Below are positions 36,500 through 47,310 of a DNA stretch of 64,000 bases, piece after piece (within the stretch, counting starts at the first letter, position 1; every line of letters starts with the position of its first letter). The DNA is from Echinometra lucunter (lineage: Eukaryota > Echinodermata > Echinoidea > Camarodonta > Echinometridae), in NCBI GenBank assembly GCA_029962745.1, contig CM057153.1, positions 6,601,314 to 6,665,313 of the forward strand, written 5' to 3'. The position numbers and the translations under genes were made by a program. Below the pieces are notes generated by a model. It made no database searches. It saw only the letters and a list, made by a program, of their open reading frames with translations, and was not told where the DNA came from.

Positions 36500-39400
36500 G
36501 GTTGTCTTTAATGTGGGCTTCCTTGTCAACATTTGCCTATAAAATTTGTAAATGTTTTTTTTTTCTTATTCATATCTTTCATTTAAAACATCCCATTTTG
36601 AAGGATATTGCATTTTAGATTAAACTACTTGGTTCATGCAATGATATGAAGTTGCTTTTTTTAAATTATTATTTTTTATGTTGAAAATTTGACAGTGATG
36701 TAAATGCTGCAATTAAAATTGTGTAAATGACATCTTGCTCTTTTCTTTCTCTTCACCTGTTAAACCCAGCCACGGTTTGTCTTTCGTCCCACGGAATCCG
36801 AGAAGCGTGAAAAGCTCATTCACATCCGATACAACACTGCCAATGATAAATACATCAGATTATCAGATGGAAATCAGGAGACAGAGAACTGGGAGAAATG
36901 TGTTTTCAGCAGCATTTGTATGTTTAGGAAACATGAGTTTGATTGGCAAAAGGTAAGACTATGACTGTACAGTACTGGAGTTTTCAGAAAATGGGAATTA
37001 GCCTTTTTTTCAGGATGTGATAACACAGTACTTTTGAAAGTGTCTTATAATCAATAGTATTTTTATGGGTTGATGTTGTATCTTTCCTCTCTGAGTCATG
37101 TTAAGATTCAAAAGTTTTGGAACGGACATTGGTGAATATGTTGTTGTAGATGACAAAATTGACTTTGAGACAGTATCCTTGTGTACCAATAAGGGATTAT
37201 ACAGGGATGCCAGAGTTCCGGCTATAGCCGGAATTCCGGCTTTTTCATTTTTTTGACCGTAAGTTCCGGCTAGTCGCGTTTTCTCAGGCCGGAGAGAACA
37301 ATCACCGGCCGCCCACAACCGTTCAGAGAGCTGTCTTTGCTCTGTGTGATCGGTAAATAAAAAAATCCCGTCTATAGTTGAGTTAGACAATACAAGCGCA
37401 ACAAGCCACGGCGAGTGCGCTATAATCCGATACCGACCGTGTGTATTGACATTGGACAGTTCGCCTGCGATCGCAAGGATCCATAGCGCGCTTCATTCAG
37501 TGTGTCATAGATGGCAACTGTTAACTACTTAGAAACCCTACAACTATCTTATCTTGTCTATATGGACTCTTTGTGCTAACATGTACAGTGTATACAAAGT
37601 ATGCGTGTAAGCACAAACAAAGTACATTGACAAGACAAGGTACTATGCACCATGTGCATGTTGTGCATGATAGCAGTGTATGATCGCGAGACTGAGAAAT
37701 CACAGGCCCAAATAACCGGCATAAGTCCTCAGAAAACGGAATCTGAATGTCAGAAATGACTCCAAATGGATTATTATTGCTATTCTTCATGATTCAGGTG
37801 AGGGAAAATGTGTTCTTTGATGTTTAATTAGTTGAAAAAAATTGTTCAAAAACCTTGGCTGCATTTCACTTTCCAGCAGGAATGGGAGGCGTTCTTCCCC
37901 TGCACCAGCGGCCTACATAACTTGGAAGTGTGGTGGGTACACTGCGTGCACATCATGCATCGGTCGTCATGACCAGGCATTTGCGGTTTATTTTCTACTC
38001 TGGAATTTTATCTTGGGGTGTTTGAATTTAGCTGTGGTTGACTACATATGATCAAAATATTTATGGAATGTGCTAAATGCTGGTAGGGAAGTCTTGTGAA
38101 TTTTTGTTGTGGAAATAGTTTAGTACATGCATTTCAGGAGCTGATTTATTTTTACTCAATCCTTAATAACAGTCACTTAGATAAATTTTAAAATAACAAA
38201 AAACTCTGAATATTGAATAAGACTGTGCTTCAAACTCTTTGTTTATATTTTTGGCACCATTTCACTGCAATAATAGAGTCTGCAGACTACATAGTACAGT
38301 AAATTCTGTTCTTATAAATTTCATGAATACATCAAATTATAAATTATGTGTAAGATGAGGCTGTTCAACATATTAAAATAACCCCAAAACTTGAGCCATA
38401 TTTTTGGGAAAATGATCCCTGAAATAGGCTCAGATTGAATTAGAGACCATCTAGAACCCCAGAGCTTCCAGGGCCCTTAAGCGGGCCCTGGACCCCGGCC
38501 GAAAGGATGTCGCGCTTCGCGCTCGTGATGTGCACTTCGCGCACATAATTTACCTTCAAAAAAAAGTTCAGGCCCTGGAGCCATTTGCCACTGGCATCCC
38601 TGATTATAACATTATTCAAAATTTTGATGTTATCAAGTGAAATGAAAGCTGTAGTCAGTTCTGCAATCCTATGGATTTTCATACTCCTGGAATGTTGTAT
38701 TAAGGCACAAAATTCCAGGTATCTAGAGGTATTCTTATTGAAAACCAGTTATTCTTGTCTTCTTTTGGATGATTTACCACAAAGAGAAATAATGGTAATT
38801 ACATCTGTATAAAACTTAGTGCTACCACTCCTAAGCACCTTGCATGATGTCATCATGAATACCGTTTTTGTTATTTTTGCATCTGTTGTAAAAGTGCTTT
38901 CTTATTCTCTTTCTGTGTAGGTATATCTTGCAAGAGAAGAGTTCACGGACAGGGGCTGGATATCATGGAAGTTTGATGTGAGCGGATCAGGCCTGGTGGT
39001 GGATAAGGTCAAAGTTCGAGCTAGCAGTGAGACATATGAGAATGCGGAGGTCAAGTGGACACTAGAGGGCGATGGAAATTCAACCAGTCTAGATGGATCA
39101 GGTATACTAAAGCAGAGGAATCGGGTCATAATGAATCTTTGTTTCTTCAGCACATCAGTATCTTATCATTTCTATTTCTAATGGAGCATTAGTTAATTTT
39201 GTAGAAAAAAAGGTTGTTCAAAAACGTAATTAAAGATATATGACCCTCCACAAAACGACCAGTAAGTCGCAATGGGAGTTTTAGAGCTGAAATAAGCTTG
39301 GGGTTGAAAAGTTAATTTTAGGTTGTTTATTTTTTTTCTGATCTACTGTCTGACCAAATTTGGGGGTCATCTGTAATATAGAATTTTTTTTTCTTTTGAA

Positions 39401-40444
39401 GAGGAATTTTGAAACAAAAATATGCCAGATGCTTTGTAGAACATTTACATTAACATGTGTACATAACTCAGAAGTTATTCACTCTGTGGTTTTGAAAATC
39501 TAAACAAGGAGAGAAGAAGATCTCTTTTGAAATTATTCCAAGTTTGAGCCTAATCTGATAATCCCTTCATGGACAATAATAGGGAATTCTTATTCAACCT
39601 TGTAGCGATACAGACACTAGGACACTGGTCACTAATCTTTACATCCTGTTTTCTCTATTATTCCGGTGATAAGCTTTTCTGACCAGCTTTCATTCTCATT
39701 GCAATTTCAAAGGGTTTGCATTGTCTTGACCAGGCAAGTTATGTACCATTCAAAAGCTTAGAGTCCATGCATTCAAACTACAGTGAAATGTAAAAATGTC
39801 AAATTTCCGACTTATTGGTCATTCTGTGGTTGAGGGTCACATATAAGACCTGTCCAGTGATTTAAGTTTGATGGTGAAGTGAAATGAATTTGCACATTGA
39901 CAAAAAATTTTAAGTTACATGCACTACCACTCGGGAGCAGAGCAATGATTTGTAAAAATGCGGCTTCATCCTTTCAAGAATACATAATAATTAAGGGGCT
40001 ATTTTTTTCTAACTTTAGGTATATGTTTGACAGGTTTTGAAGGGGGAGGGGTTGTCATTGGTTCCATTTATATGGGTATTATAAAAAAATATTTTTAAAA
40101 AGCATGTCATTATTTTTGTCCATTTTAGTCATTTTAGATTTACATGTAGTAGAGTTTCTTTGACGACTCCTCTATTAGAAAAAACATTTTTGTCAGAAAG
40201 AGGCCTTTTCCCAGAAAAAGATTAAGTGCTAAAGGGCTAATCTAGTTATGTTCTATCAATATTTTCTTATTTGTTTTCAGATGCCATCATTGAAGTAACA
40301 GACCTGGCTGGGTCCGTTCACATCGAGCTGAAGGCAGAGCTAAGTGGAGGTTCGATGTGGCAGCATACACAGCTCTTCAGACAGGCAGAGAATGCTTTCA
40401 ATGAATTTCCACTGGATGTATGTATCTACCTCAAAGCAGGCTAG
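30012..40444 (+). CDS. NGLY1: Peptide:N-glycanase, complete 12-exon gene
   Basis: Cytosolic amidase that cleaves the Asn-GlcNAc bond of N-glycoproteins exported from the ER during ERAD. Joining twelve exons (30012-30121, 31467-31581, 32011-32136, 32526-32688, 33246-33477, 33930-34051, 34354-34499, 35216-35326, 36010-36195, 36770-36952, 38921-39101, 40281-40444) gives 1839 nt, 612 aa plus TAG. Every junction is GT-AG and phase-consistent. Residues 1-~100 are the PUB domain (p97 binding in the family). Residues ~172-375 are the transglutaminase-like core. It has a zinc site with two CxxC pairs (Cys206/209, Cys238/241) and a Cys264 (GRCGEW), His291 (DHVW), Asp308 triad whose 27 and 17 spacing matches yeast Png1. 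Residues ~410-612 are the sugar-binding PAW domain, opening with WRVARGE. Human NGLY1 is 654 aa; the PUB-core linker is shorter here. An in-frame ATG at 29904 exists, but 30012 aligns with the family N-terminus. No promoter was identified. Confidence 0.96.
31179..31236 (+). repeat. (TTC)n microsatellite in NGLY1 intron 1
   Basis: About 18 TTC units (GAA on the minus strand) with one GCC interruption near the 3' end. Confidence 0.9.
31374..31417 (+). repeat. (TAG)n microsatellite in NGLY1 intron 1
   Basis: About 14 AGT/TAG units ending 50 bp before the exon 2 acceptor. Confidence 0.9.
31467..31581 (+). CDS. NGLY1: NGLY1 exon 2 (PUB domain core)
   Basis: Residues 37-75. KYRSIRLGN and [13 protein letters not shown] are diagnostic of the NGLY1 PUB domain. 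Acceptor cttccag, donor GAG|gtaaat. Confidence 0.95.
32011..32136 (+). CDS. NGLY1: NGLY1 exon 3 (PUB C-terminal helix)
   Basis: Residues 76-117, phase 0 at both ends. It has an L-x-x-L-R-V-F-Q pattern at the place where vertebrate NGLY1 has VEQLQKIRDLI. Acceptor tacttcag, donor CAG|gtaaga. Confidence 0.88.
32526..32688 (+). CDS. NGLY1: NGLY1 exon 4 (linker between PUB and core)
   Basis: Residues 118-171 plus the first base of Asp172. [19 protein letters not shown] matches the family stretch HVLVYENPALQEKALACIP. The long low-complexity linker of vertebrate proteins is absent. Donor G|gtgagc; the acceptor is the weak-looking actgttag. Confidence 0.9.
33246..33477 (+). CDS. NGLY1: NGLY1 exon 5 (zinc-binding part of core)
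   Basis: Residues 172-248 plus two bases of Arg249. It carries both CxxC pairs, CSSC at 206-209 and CPRC at 238-241, which form the structural zinc site. [18 protein letters not shown] matches the family. Donor AG|gtgtgt. Confidence 0.96.
33756..34130 (+). repeat. Duplicated intron sequence around NGLY1 exon 6
   Basis: Block A (GTTGTCCTTGTTTGGAAGAT...CCTTTCAT) occurs at 33756-33801 and 33877-33922. Block B (AAGATTTATTCATGTGTATTG...AGGGCAC) occurs at 33818-33860 and about 34073-34120. The upstream A and B are adjacent; the downstream A and B flank exon 6. Confidence 0.75.
33930..34051 (+). CDS. NGLY1: NGLY1 exon 6 (catalytic cysteine)
   Basis: Residues 249-289. Contains [16 protein letters not shown] with the nucleophile Cys264. 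Sequence on both sides of this exon is repeated upstream in intron 5 (see findings). Confidence 0.97.
34354..34499 (+). CDS. NGLY1: NGLY1 exon 7 (catalytic His and Asp)
   Basis: Residues 290-338. DHVWTEVYS provides His291 and HTDPCE provides Asp308. [20 protein letters not shown] is near-identical to the family. Donor GAG|gtgagg. Confidence 0.97.
34510..34830 (+). repeat. Imperfect GAT-rich tract in NGLY1 intron 7
   Basis: Degenerate (GAT/GTGAT)n sequence. Its long open frames on both strands are compositional, rich in Asp/Asn on one strand and Ile on the other. Confidence 0.7.
34945..35189. mobile_element. MITE with TACTGTAAA ends in NGLY1 intron 7
   Basis: Starts TACTGTAAATGC and ends TTTACAGTA. 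Internal TTTTCGC/GCGAAAA motifs recur in both orientations. It ends 26 bp before exon 8. Confidence 0.5.
35216..35326 (+). CDS. NGLY1: NGLY1 exon 8 (end of core)
   Basis: Residues 339-375. [20 protein letters not shown] aligns with the family segment [19 protein letters not shown]. Phase 0 at both ends. A MITE ends 26 bp upstream of its first base. Confidence 0.95.
35741..36009 (+). repeat. Four-copy ~68-bp tandem array including splice acceptor
   Basis: Units begin at about 35741, 35809, 35877 and 35946, each with TTGACAAGAACAA followed by a T-rich tract and AG (35796-35797, 35864-35865, 35932-35933, 36008-36009). Only the last AG is the true NGLY1 exon 9 acceptor. Confidence 0.85.
36010..36195 (+). 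CDS. NGLY1: NGLY1 exon 9 (start of PAW region)
   Basis: Residues 376-437. It includes [10 protein letters not shown] and [11 protein letters not shown], both family signatures. The acceptor tttcctcag is the last of four tandem copies of similar acceptor sequence. Confidence 0.95.
36345..36455 (+). repeat. Short tandem duplication in NGLY1 intron 9
   Basis: Two diverged units sharing TCTGTTTA, GATTGCTTTRGAATCAGAAT and ACCTGTTA. Followed at 36463-36496 by a (TTTTG)n tract. Confidence 0.6.
36770..36952 (+). CDS. NGLY1: NGLY1 exon 10 (PAW domain)
   Basis: Residues 438-498, phase 0 at both ends. [15 protein letters not shown] aligns with the family YNIVKDRYVRVSNNN. It ends [10 protein letters not shown] before donor gtaaga. 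Confidence 0.93.
37202..38602. mobile_element. 1.4-kb non-autonomous element in NGLY1 intron 10, CAGGGATGCC family
   Basis: Inverted ends CAGGGATGCCAG (37202-37213) and CTGGCATCCCTG (38591-38602), flanked by the direct repeat ATTATA (37196-37201 and 38603-38608). It starts with overlapping palindromes TTCCGGCTATAGCCGGAA (37216-37233) and GCCGGAATTCCGGC (37227-37240). Parts are GC-rich, unlike the host intron. No recognisable transposase. Confidence 0.65.
38921..39101 (+). CDS. NGLY1: NGLY1 exon 11 (PAW domain)
   Basis: Residues 499-558 plus the first base of Asp559. [15 protein letters not shown] and VRASSETYE match the sugar-binding PAW domain. Acceptor ctgtgtag, donor G|gtatac. Confidence 0.95.
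39239..39843. mobile_element. MITE with ATATGACCCTC ends in NGLY1 intron 11
   Basis: Left end TATGACCCTCCACAAAACG, then ACCAGTAAGTCG. The right end is the inverted counterpart, with TGACCCTCAACCACAGAATG and ACCAATAAGTCG in reverse complement. TA or TATA repeats flank it, so the exact boundary is unclear. Confidence 0.5.
40281..40444 (+). CDS. NGLY1: NGLY1 exon 12 (PAW domain, stop)
   Basis: Residues 559-612 and TAG at 40442-40444. [10 protein letters not shown] is a terminal family signature; vertebrate proteins have [10 protein letters not shown]. The C-terminus [10 protein letters not shown] aligns with the vertebrate hydrophobic tail. Confidence 0.95.
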
Positions 40445-42277
40445 AGAACTAATGACATTAATCAACATTAACCTGTTGAATACTGAGCATGAGATAACTC
40501 GGACTGGAATCTATGGAAAATGTGTGTTATACTATCATCAAACCGTATACAACGGGTTAAGAAATCTTGAGTGCTAATCAGGTGTACCTCTACTTCTGTA
40601 TGATTGTACTACCTTTACTGTAAAATCAAAAAGCTTTTAAAAATTATGTTTGGTTGAGATTTTTGAATGATGTGTGTCACAAAATAATTGAATCAAATGC
40701 TGAATTTTTGAAATGTGCAAAAGCTTGTAAGGTTTCGAGCCAGAAATTTTTTTAGATTTTCAGTACCGTTAGATTTCCGCACACTTATGGCAAAGTACAG
40801 GGAAAGAACACGACCGTAAATACCTTGTAGATGTGATAGTTATTTTATTAATGATAATGTGATTGTTATTTTCTTTATTGATAGTGATGTTTCTTATTTG
40901 AAATTAATATTCATTTCTTCCCCCCAATATTACCATAGATAACAGGTGTGAGTATGCATGGTGCAAATATTCTAATTAAGTCATTATAAGCGCCTCTAAA
41001 CCCCAAAACCAACCAACAACCATGGAATGAGTGCACCATCTCCACTCCATCTTAAGCAGTTTTTCCATGCATCAAACACATTTCTGCATGCTGACCAAGA
41101 TTCTGTTCATTCTCCTAAATCTTGGCCCTGCTTCAGTAGGGGATTAGCTCAAACATATGGTGGCCCTGAAGTACGCTCGACAACAGGTTATGTGTGACGT
41201 GAATCTCGCATCCCGGGTCATGAATTTCGCATCCCAGGTCATGAATTTTGCATCCCGGGTCCTGAACTTTGCGTCACGGATCATAAATTTCGCATCACGG
41301 GTCGTGAATTTCATGACTGGGCACAAAGTCGGCTGCGAAATTCACGTCGCACATGACCTGTTGTTGAGCGTACTTGAGGGCCACCATACAAACAGCATTT
41401 TTGTTTTCTTCAGTCAATAGCATTCAAAACCACCCCTTTTGGTTTGGTACTATTTTTTTGAAATACCTTTAAGTAACCTTTAAAGATGTTTGTAACTTAT
41501 TGTTGAAATTTCATTTTTTGTGGGTTGCCTGCAATTGCTCTTAAACATTCCTTTTAAAAAAAGAGAGTTGCTGGCTGTGCTTCTATGAAATGTATGTATA
41601 TATTTCATAAATGAGAAAAGGGAGAAAGAAAGGGAGGGAGAATGAGAGAGAGAGAGAGAGAGATAGAGAGAAATGATGAAACAGACATTTTATGCAGAGT
41701 TCAATGATTAGATAATTTCTTATTTAGAACCTATCATGAATATTAATGTGCAAGTACTTTTGAAATAACTTTATGTGCATGTATTAATATATTAATTTGA
41801 TATAATTGTTTGCAATTCATTTTGAGAGATACCTATATGTATGCTTCTCCTAGCTGATAGATTGAATTTTCAATAATTAATTACCAGGGAAATAATAAGG
41901 ATAGCTATGTGTGATTTCACATTTCTGTTCCTGTTTAACCATTTGCTCAATACATCATGTATCAAACAAAAATAATCCACCTGTACTATTCTAATTGGAT
42001 AATTGTTATTTTTTTTTAAAGCAATGTATGTATAAGTGATATGTATGTGAATATTTGACAATTTCAATTTCAAAATATATACCAGATTTACAATAAAAAT
42101 ATGTATTTCTTTCTCAAGGCTTCTGTACGTGTGTATTGCATTGTATATGTCATATTGACATATTTGCAGGATATATTCACAAAGTACTTTTGTAAATAGA
42201 TACATTTTCAGGTGTAACTCTCAATGTTTCAGTCCCATACACTGAATCACAAAAAAGCTCCATTACACAGTTATTGA
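40445..42277 (+). other. NGLY1 3' flank / putative 3' UTR
   Basis: No open frame with coding character. It holds a 233-bp MITE (41156-41388), an A/G-rich tract with GA repeats (about 41610-41670) and AT-rich sequence up to the candidate poly(A) signal. Confidence 0.5.
41156..41388. mobile_element. 233-bp MITE with internal 21-bp repeats
   Basis: Inverted ends of about 50 bp (TATGGTGGCCCT, AAGTACGCTC, ACAACAGGT) and the direct flank CAAACA at 41150-41155 and 41389-41394. The middle is five to six copies of a 21-bp unit built on GGGTCATGAATTTCGCATCC. Lies in the putative NGLY1 3' UTR. Confidence 0.7.
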
Positions 42278-42294
42278 AATAAAGTTCATTTATT
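42278..42294. promoter_or_regulatory. Opposed poly(A) signals between convergent genes
   Basis: AATAAA on the + strand (42278-42283) and TTTATT (AATAAA on the minus strand, 42289-42294) lie 11 bp apart. They are candidate cleavage signals for NGLY1, 1.8 kb after its stop, and for NBEAL, about 5 kb after its stop. Other AATAAA hexamers occur nearby (for example 42092), so this is a candidate only. Confidence 0.4.
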
Positions 42295-45200
42295 CCTCTA
42301 TTCATCAATATATAAATTACATCATATGAATAATTGGTCGGATATTCAGATTGTACACCTTTACTAAAGGAATATAAAATGCATATATGACTTTCTTTTA
42401 TTTTACAAACATACTACAAACACAATTGTGACATAACATCCACCATTCATAAAGAATACGCTACTCACAAAGCATTAGTCCCTCTCATAATATTTAATAA
42501 ATTCTACATATTAAAATTGTATAATAAATGTGATTGAACTCTTTTACAGACAATTTAGAACAATTATGACCCTTTTCAACAAATAAACTTGCAAACGATC
42601 ATTACAATCCCTGGCCATAAATTTGCATAAAACAACTTGCAATATAATCTTCCTTCAAAACATAGAGCGGATACTAATGGTGTCATCTCTTATATTCTAA
42701 GGTGGAGATGTTAAAGCATACCAGTCATCTGAAAAAGAAAAGAAAAAAAAAGTGTAGAGCGAGTACATGAGAAATACCCTCCCCCCCTCCCCCCCCCCCC
42801 CAAGAAGACAACTCTACCTGGAATTCTAGGGGTTAATGGTTAAATAGTTTGAAGAAAATAAAGGATAACATGATCAGACCACACAATTACACCATTTACA
42901 GAATCAAATGGTTGTTTGATTCCATAATGCCCTGATTTATGCTTGTGCTCATGTGCCAGCTAGTCTACATCACAAGTCGCTTTAATGGTAATGGGGAGTA
43001 TATCTGAACTTGTCATATGTCTTTATAGACGTAATATTTAAAGATATTTGAATATTGTATAGTGACAATGACCAACTAACATACAAAGCAAAATGTCTTT
43101 TGGTGACTGGTGTGCTTCAAATTTTCTTAACTGAAGGACACAGAGGGACAATTGTAAATTGTAAGACTATTTAAAATACAATGTAGTCTTAAATCTTTGC
43201 TGATATACCGATAGTTGATCATAGAATATCAATCACCATAACAATGGCAATACTGGTTTCATATTACGTTTTAACAGTATAAACTGACCAAAGCACTTAC
43301 AGTATTATCATTGCCCCGGTCACTGGATTTTAATCACTAATCCACACATTACTGTGCACATTCTCCAATCCCTGGGGAGCATTCCAGCCAGTCGCCCATT
43401 TTATGGGCCCCCACATGCTAATCCAATCCTACTGATCTTTGCATCCTCATGGGTATACCCAATTAACACCTGGGTAAGAGTGGCAAACGTGGATTAATGT
43501 CTTGCCAAAAGACGTTAGTGCTGTGTTGGGATTCGAACCCTCAACCTTTTGATTGAGAGCCAAGGGAATGAACCAGTACAACACGACACTTCATCAAGTG
43601 ATGAGAGCCAGAAGGACTTAATGTTATGGTTATCCATTCAGCAGAAAGTATATTTATGAAGAACACACATACTTAAAACTGTGCCCTTTTAATAATGTAC
43701 CATGTCTGTTAATACAAAAAGAGAAATGATCATTGTGTGAAAGGCAGTTTTGAGACCACTGAATACCATACCTCAATGATGAAGGCAGAGTGTAACAATA
43801 AGTTTTTACTGTTTAGATTTAACATACATGTATTAGGTAGACTGAACTCTTAGATAAATTTCAAGGATGTAACTAGTTCTGATGTAGGATATTTATTATT
43901 TATAAAGCTTCTTGATTTATATGTACCTTTATATATGTACTTCCAACACTATTAGTCTCTATTGCATTCTTAATGTAATTTTATTTTAATTATGCAACTA
44001 TAATTTATGATCTAACTAAAAACATAATTTTTAATGTTTAAAGATCCCATCTAGCATACAATACAATGATAAGATACACTGATTTAAAATATGCTGGTTG
44101 ATTAATCATCATTCACACAAACATTCCAAGTTATACTCCATTTACATTTTGTATGATAATTGTCCGCAGAAACTAATGTACATGGAAAACAATGACCATA
44201 ATAGTACACACATTTGAACTTTGACACCATAGACTTATTAATATACATGGATATAAATATTGCAATAACACTTTGGAATGAATACCAACTACCAAGACAT
44301 GAACTGGTGGCAGGAAAGCTAGGAAATATACAACAGAAACATTTTACATTAATAACATTCCTTGTTTACTTCTCTGTTTATTAACCAATGTGAAAAGAAC
44401 TTACAGCTAAGAAGCCATTGGGCTATATAAGGGTTAAGTAGAAGAGAAGAGGACATACAAGGAATGATATAAAACGAGGACAAGAGAGGATCAATAAACA
44501 AACAAATCTACGTAATATAATCATCCCAACAAAAAATGTATGCTATAGAAGTACATGTAAGTGCATCTTATAAAGATATATCATTTAATCATGCGTAAAA
44601 GTGTACAACAGCCAAGTATGCATTCTTCTCATACACCCATGAAAGGCATAGCAACTAAGGCAAAACTATTGGCTGCACTTATAGCATTTAGGCAACTCAT
44701 TTCATAAAATATTAGAACTTCACACTTTGACTAGACATTGCCAAAAAATTCTGTATGCAAAATAATTCGTATAATACAAAAATTCAAAATCACGAGGAGC
44801 TCATAACTTGTGTGTGCCAGGATTTACTCTAGTGTTAAAACAAGCATCTTCATGTTTTGTTTTTTCTTTTCATTTTCAATTAATAAACCACATAATCAAT
44901 TTTTACTTTCAACTAGAGGACTTCAACTACAGGTACCCCAAAAAAAACATATATGAAAAGACATGTTTATGAAGCCTGGTCAGGTATATAACCTGCAATT
45001 ATGTGATACACTCACTCCCCTAATATGAAATTAAACTGTTTGTTGACCTTAGATTCTGAGCATTCCTAAGCATGCATTTAAGCATAATTATTAACAATTA
45101 TACATCTAAACCACTGATATTACATACCTCAATCACTCGTCTCTGAAAACATATCATTACTGTTCAAAAAATTGTACGTCTCAAGTCATGCAGCCATGCA

Positions 45201-47310
45201 GTTCAGATTTGGATTGGAATCTTTTGAAAAACCTAATCGTGGTCTTTCCCATTTTTCGCCTAATTTCATGCTATGATCAAAATTTATATTTCTTCATCAT
45301 ATTAAGCAATCACACTTTTCCATGTCAGATGTTTTATTTCAACAAGCAACAAAATATTTTATCATGATAGGCACTATCATATGACACTCGATTTCTATAC
45401 TATACTTCACAAAAATAAATGGACAAGAAAATATAAATAATCTGTTGTTTACGAAACGCATTTTAACAGTAATTTTCGACAAACATATCTAGATTTGACT
45501 ATAAATGAGATATATATATATCTTTTTAAAGATCCACTTTGAGAATATTTGCACTTGATATTTCAATTCACACAGCTTAGCTTAAAGCAAAATTCACAGG
45601 AAAGGTGACATCCAAAAACACACCAAATGCAATATACAGGCATGTGCAGGCATGACTGCAATTACAAATAATTCTGTATGAACTATATGAATATAACTAT
45701 AAATCAAAAGCATAAATCAATTAATTGATTTTCAACAATTTGATTTGGCTTGACATTTGTAATAAATCAAATGAACATAAAGAGAACTCTCACTCTAATG
45801 CATTCTATGTCAACGTACTTGGATATCACAATGCTACCTGCTATAATCGTTGTTCAACAGTAAAAGATAAAGCATAATAATGATTAATATCTTCGCAAAA
45901 GGTGAATGAAGTCATTCTATGATCAAATATGTGTAAAAAACAAAACCTTTACACCCATATTCCTAGTAAATTCTTTGGTTCATTTTATAACAGTTCTTCA
46001 TACAATTTTTCCAACACTGTTTGCAGATGTCGTATTTCAAATACAAGATAAAGTCACATTCCAGTCCTATGAAAATCAGCATGTAAAATATGGTAACTTT
46101 TGTGTCTGTTTGACAAGACAGCAAACACAATAAAAGACACTTTTATTTGTACATGTATGTGAGTTGGTGTCATGAAATGAAAATCCATTGGAATTCTTGT
46201 ATATTTTGATTCACATTCCAAAGCAAACTTTGTCACGAAGGATTAAATTTCATGTCTTGAGTATGACATAAGATAATACGAAAGGTACAATGTAAACCTG
46301 AATTACAAAAGTAAATTTGGATGCATAAAATGGACCAGGATTTCTTCTTTCATGAAAGTACCAAGAAACTACATCTACATTTCAAAGCAGACTGAGACAG
46401 ATCATAAACCTGTTCCTGCATTGCCAATTTGAGACCGTCCCTGAGGTTTGTAGTCATTATGAAGTGAGCTGTCCATCTCTCTTTTTTTTTTGTTTTGTGA
46501 ATCCTGACAATTGGCAATGTCAGCTAGATATATAATAGGCAGATACATTCAACTAGCTCAGTAAACATAGATATACATGTAAGTGCTCCAAGCTAAAGTA
46601 CTGAAGTTAGTGACTATTTCTGTACAAAAAAATGCACAGTAAAAAAAAATCAGCTGATTTTAACACTACAAGAATTCTGGTGAAGTGAGAAGGTTGGGGT
46701 TTTTCAACCCTTATCTTTTCTATATTTGTTGAAAGAGTAATCTATTACCAGATAAAATTACTTCTTTTTTTAGTTTTTTCTGGAATATCAGGAGATCATG
46801 AAGAAAAAAATCATTTAAATTGTGATAAGAAATGACAAATACAAGTGCATGTATTCCACTTCTTTAAAAATAGATTTAATGTCTAAAATGATATAATTTG
46901 GCATGGTAGTAAATTTACTTTGATAATAACTTACTACATTATACAGTCATAACACGTCTATTGAGTTCAGTACACATGGTTTGCATGTATGCAGCATTTA
47001 AATCTTTTAATTCTGACCTTATCTGACCCCAAATGACCCCTTACTTGACCACTTGAGATCTCTGCATAACAGTCAAATTTACCTTGGCTTCGCATGACCT
47101 ACATCTAACTTACATTTGACCTCAGCTGACCTCTGACTCTCCCTGCATGCACCTTTTGATAAAGTCAGCTTGGTGATGTGTACATCATGATTCTACTCTG
47201 GCTATGTGTATTGGTCCCTTGGTTATGTGTGCAGTCCAGTTTTAAAGGCATCTTGAATGATTTCAGGCTTGGAAGACGAATGAGTTCCTAACATCCTGAG
47301 CTTGGTTATC
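42295..47310 (-). other. NBEAL 3' flank / putative long 3' UTR
   Basis: Five kb of AT-rich sequence with no supportable gene. It includes a C-rich tract (42780-42803), a tRNA-derived SINE (about 43290-43590) and otherwise no clear repeat. Treating it as 3' UTR rests on gene order and the poly(A) candidates. Confidence 0.4.
43290..43590 (-). mobile_element. tRNA-derived SINE, second family
   Basis: Minus strand begins CGTGTTGTACTGGTTC. A B box GGTTCGAATCC lies at 43529-43539, and acceptor strands CGTGTTG and CAACACA still pair at 6 of 7 positions. The body contains GGCAAGACATTAATCCACG and ACCCAGGTGTTAATTGGGTA, a module common in invertebrate SINEs. It lies in the putative NBEAL 3' UTR. Confidence 0.65.

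Noticed and set aside
41157..41420. Open frame with seven-residue repeats (VMNFASR)
   Set aside because: Produced by the 21-bp repeats of a MITE downstream of the NGLY1 stop codon.
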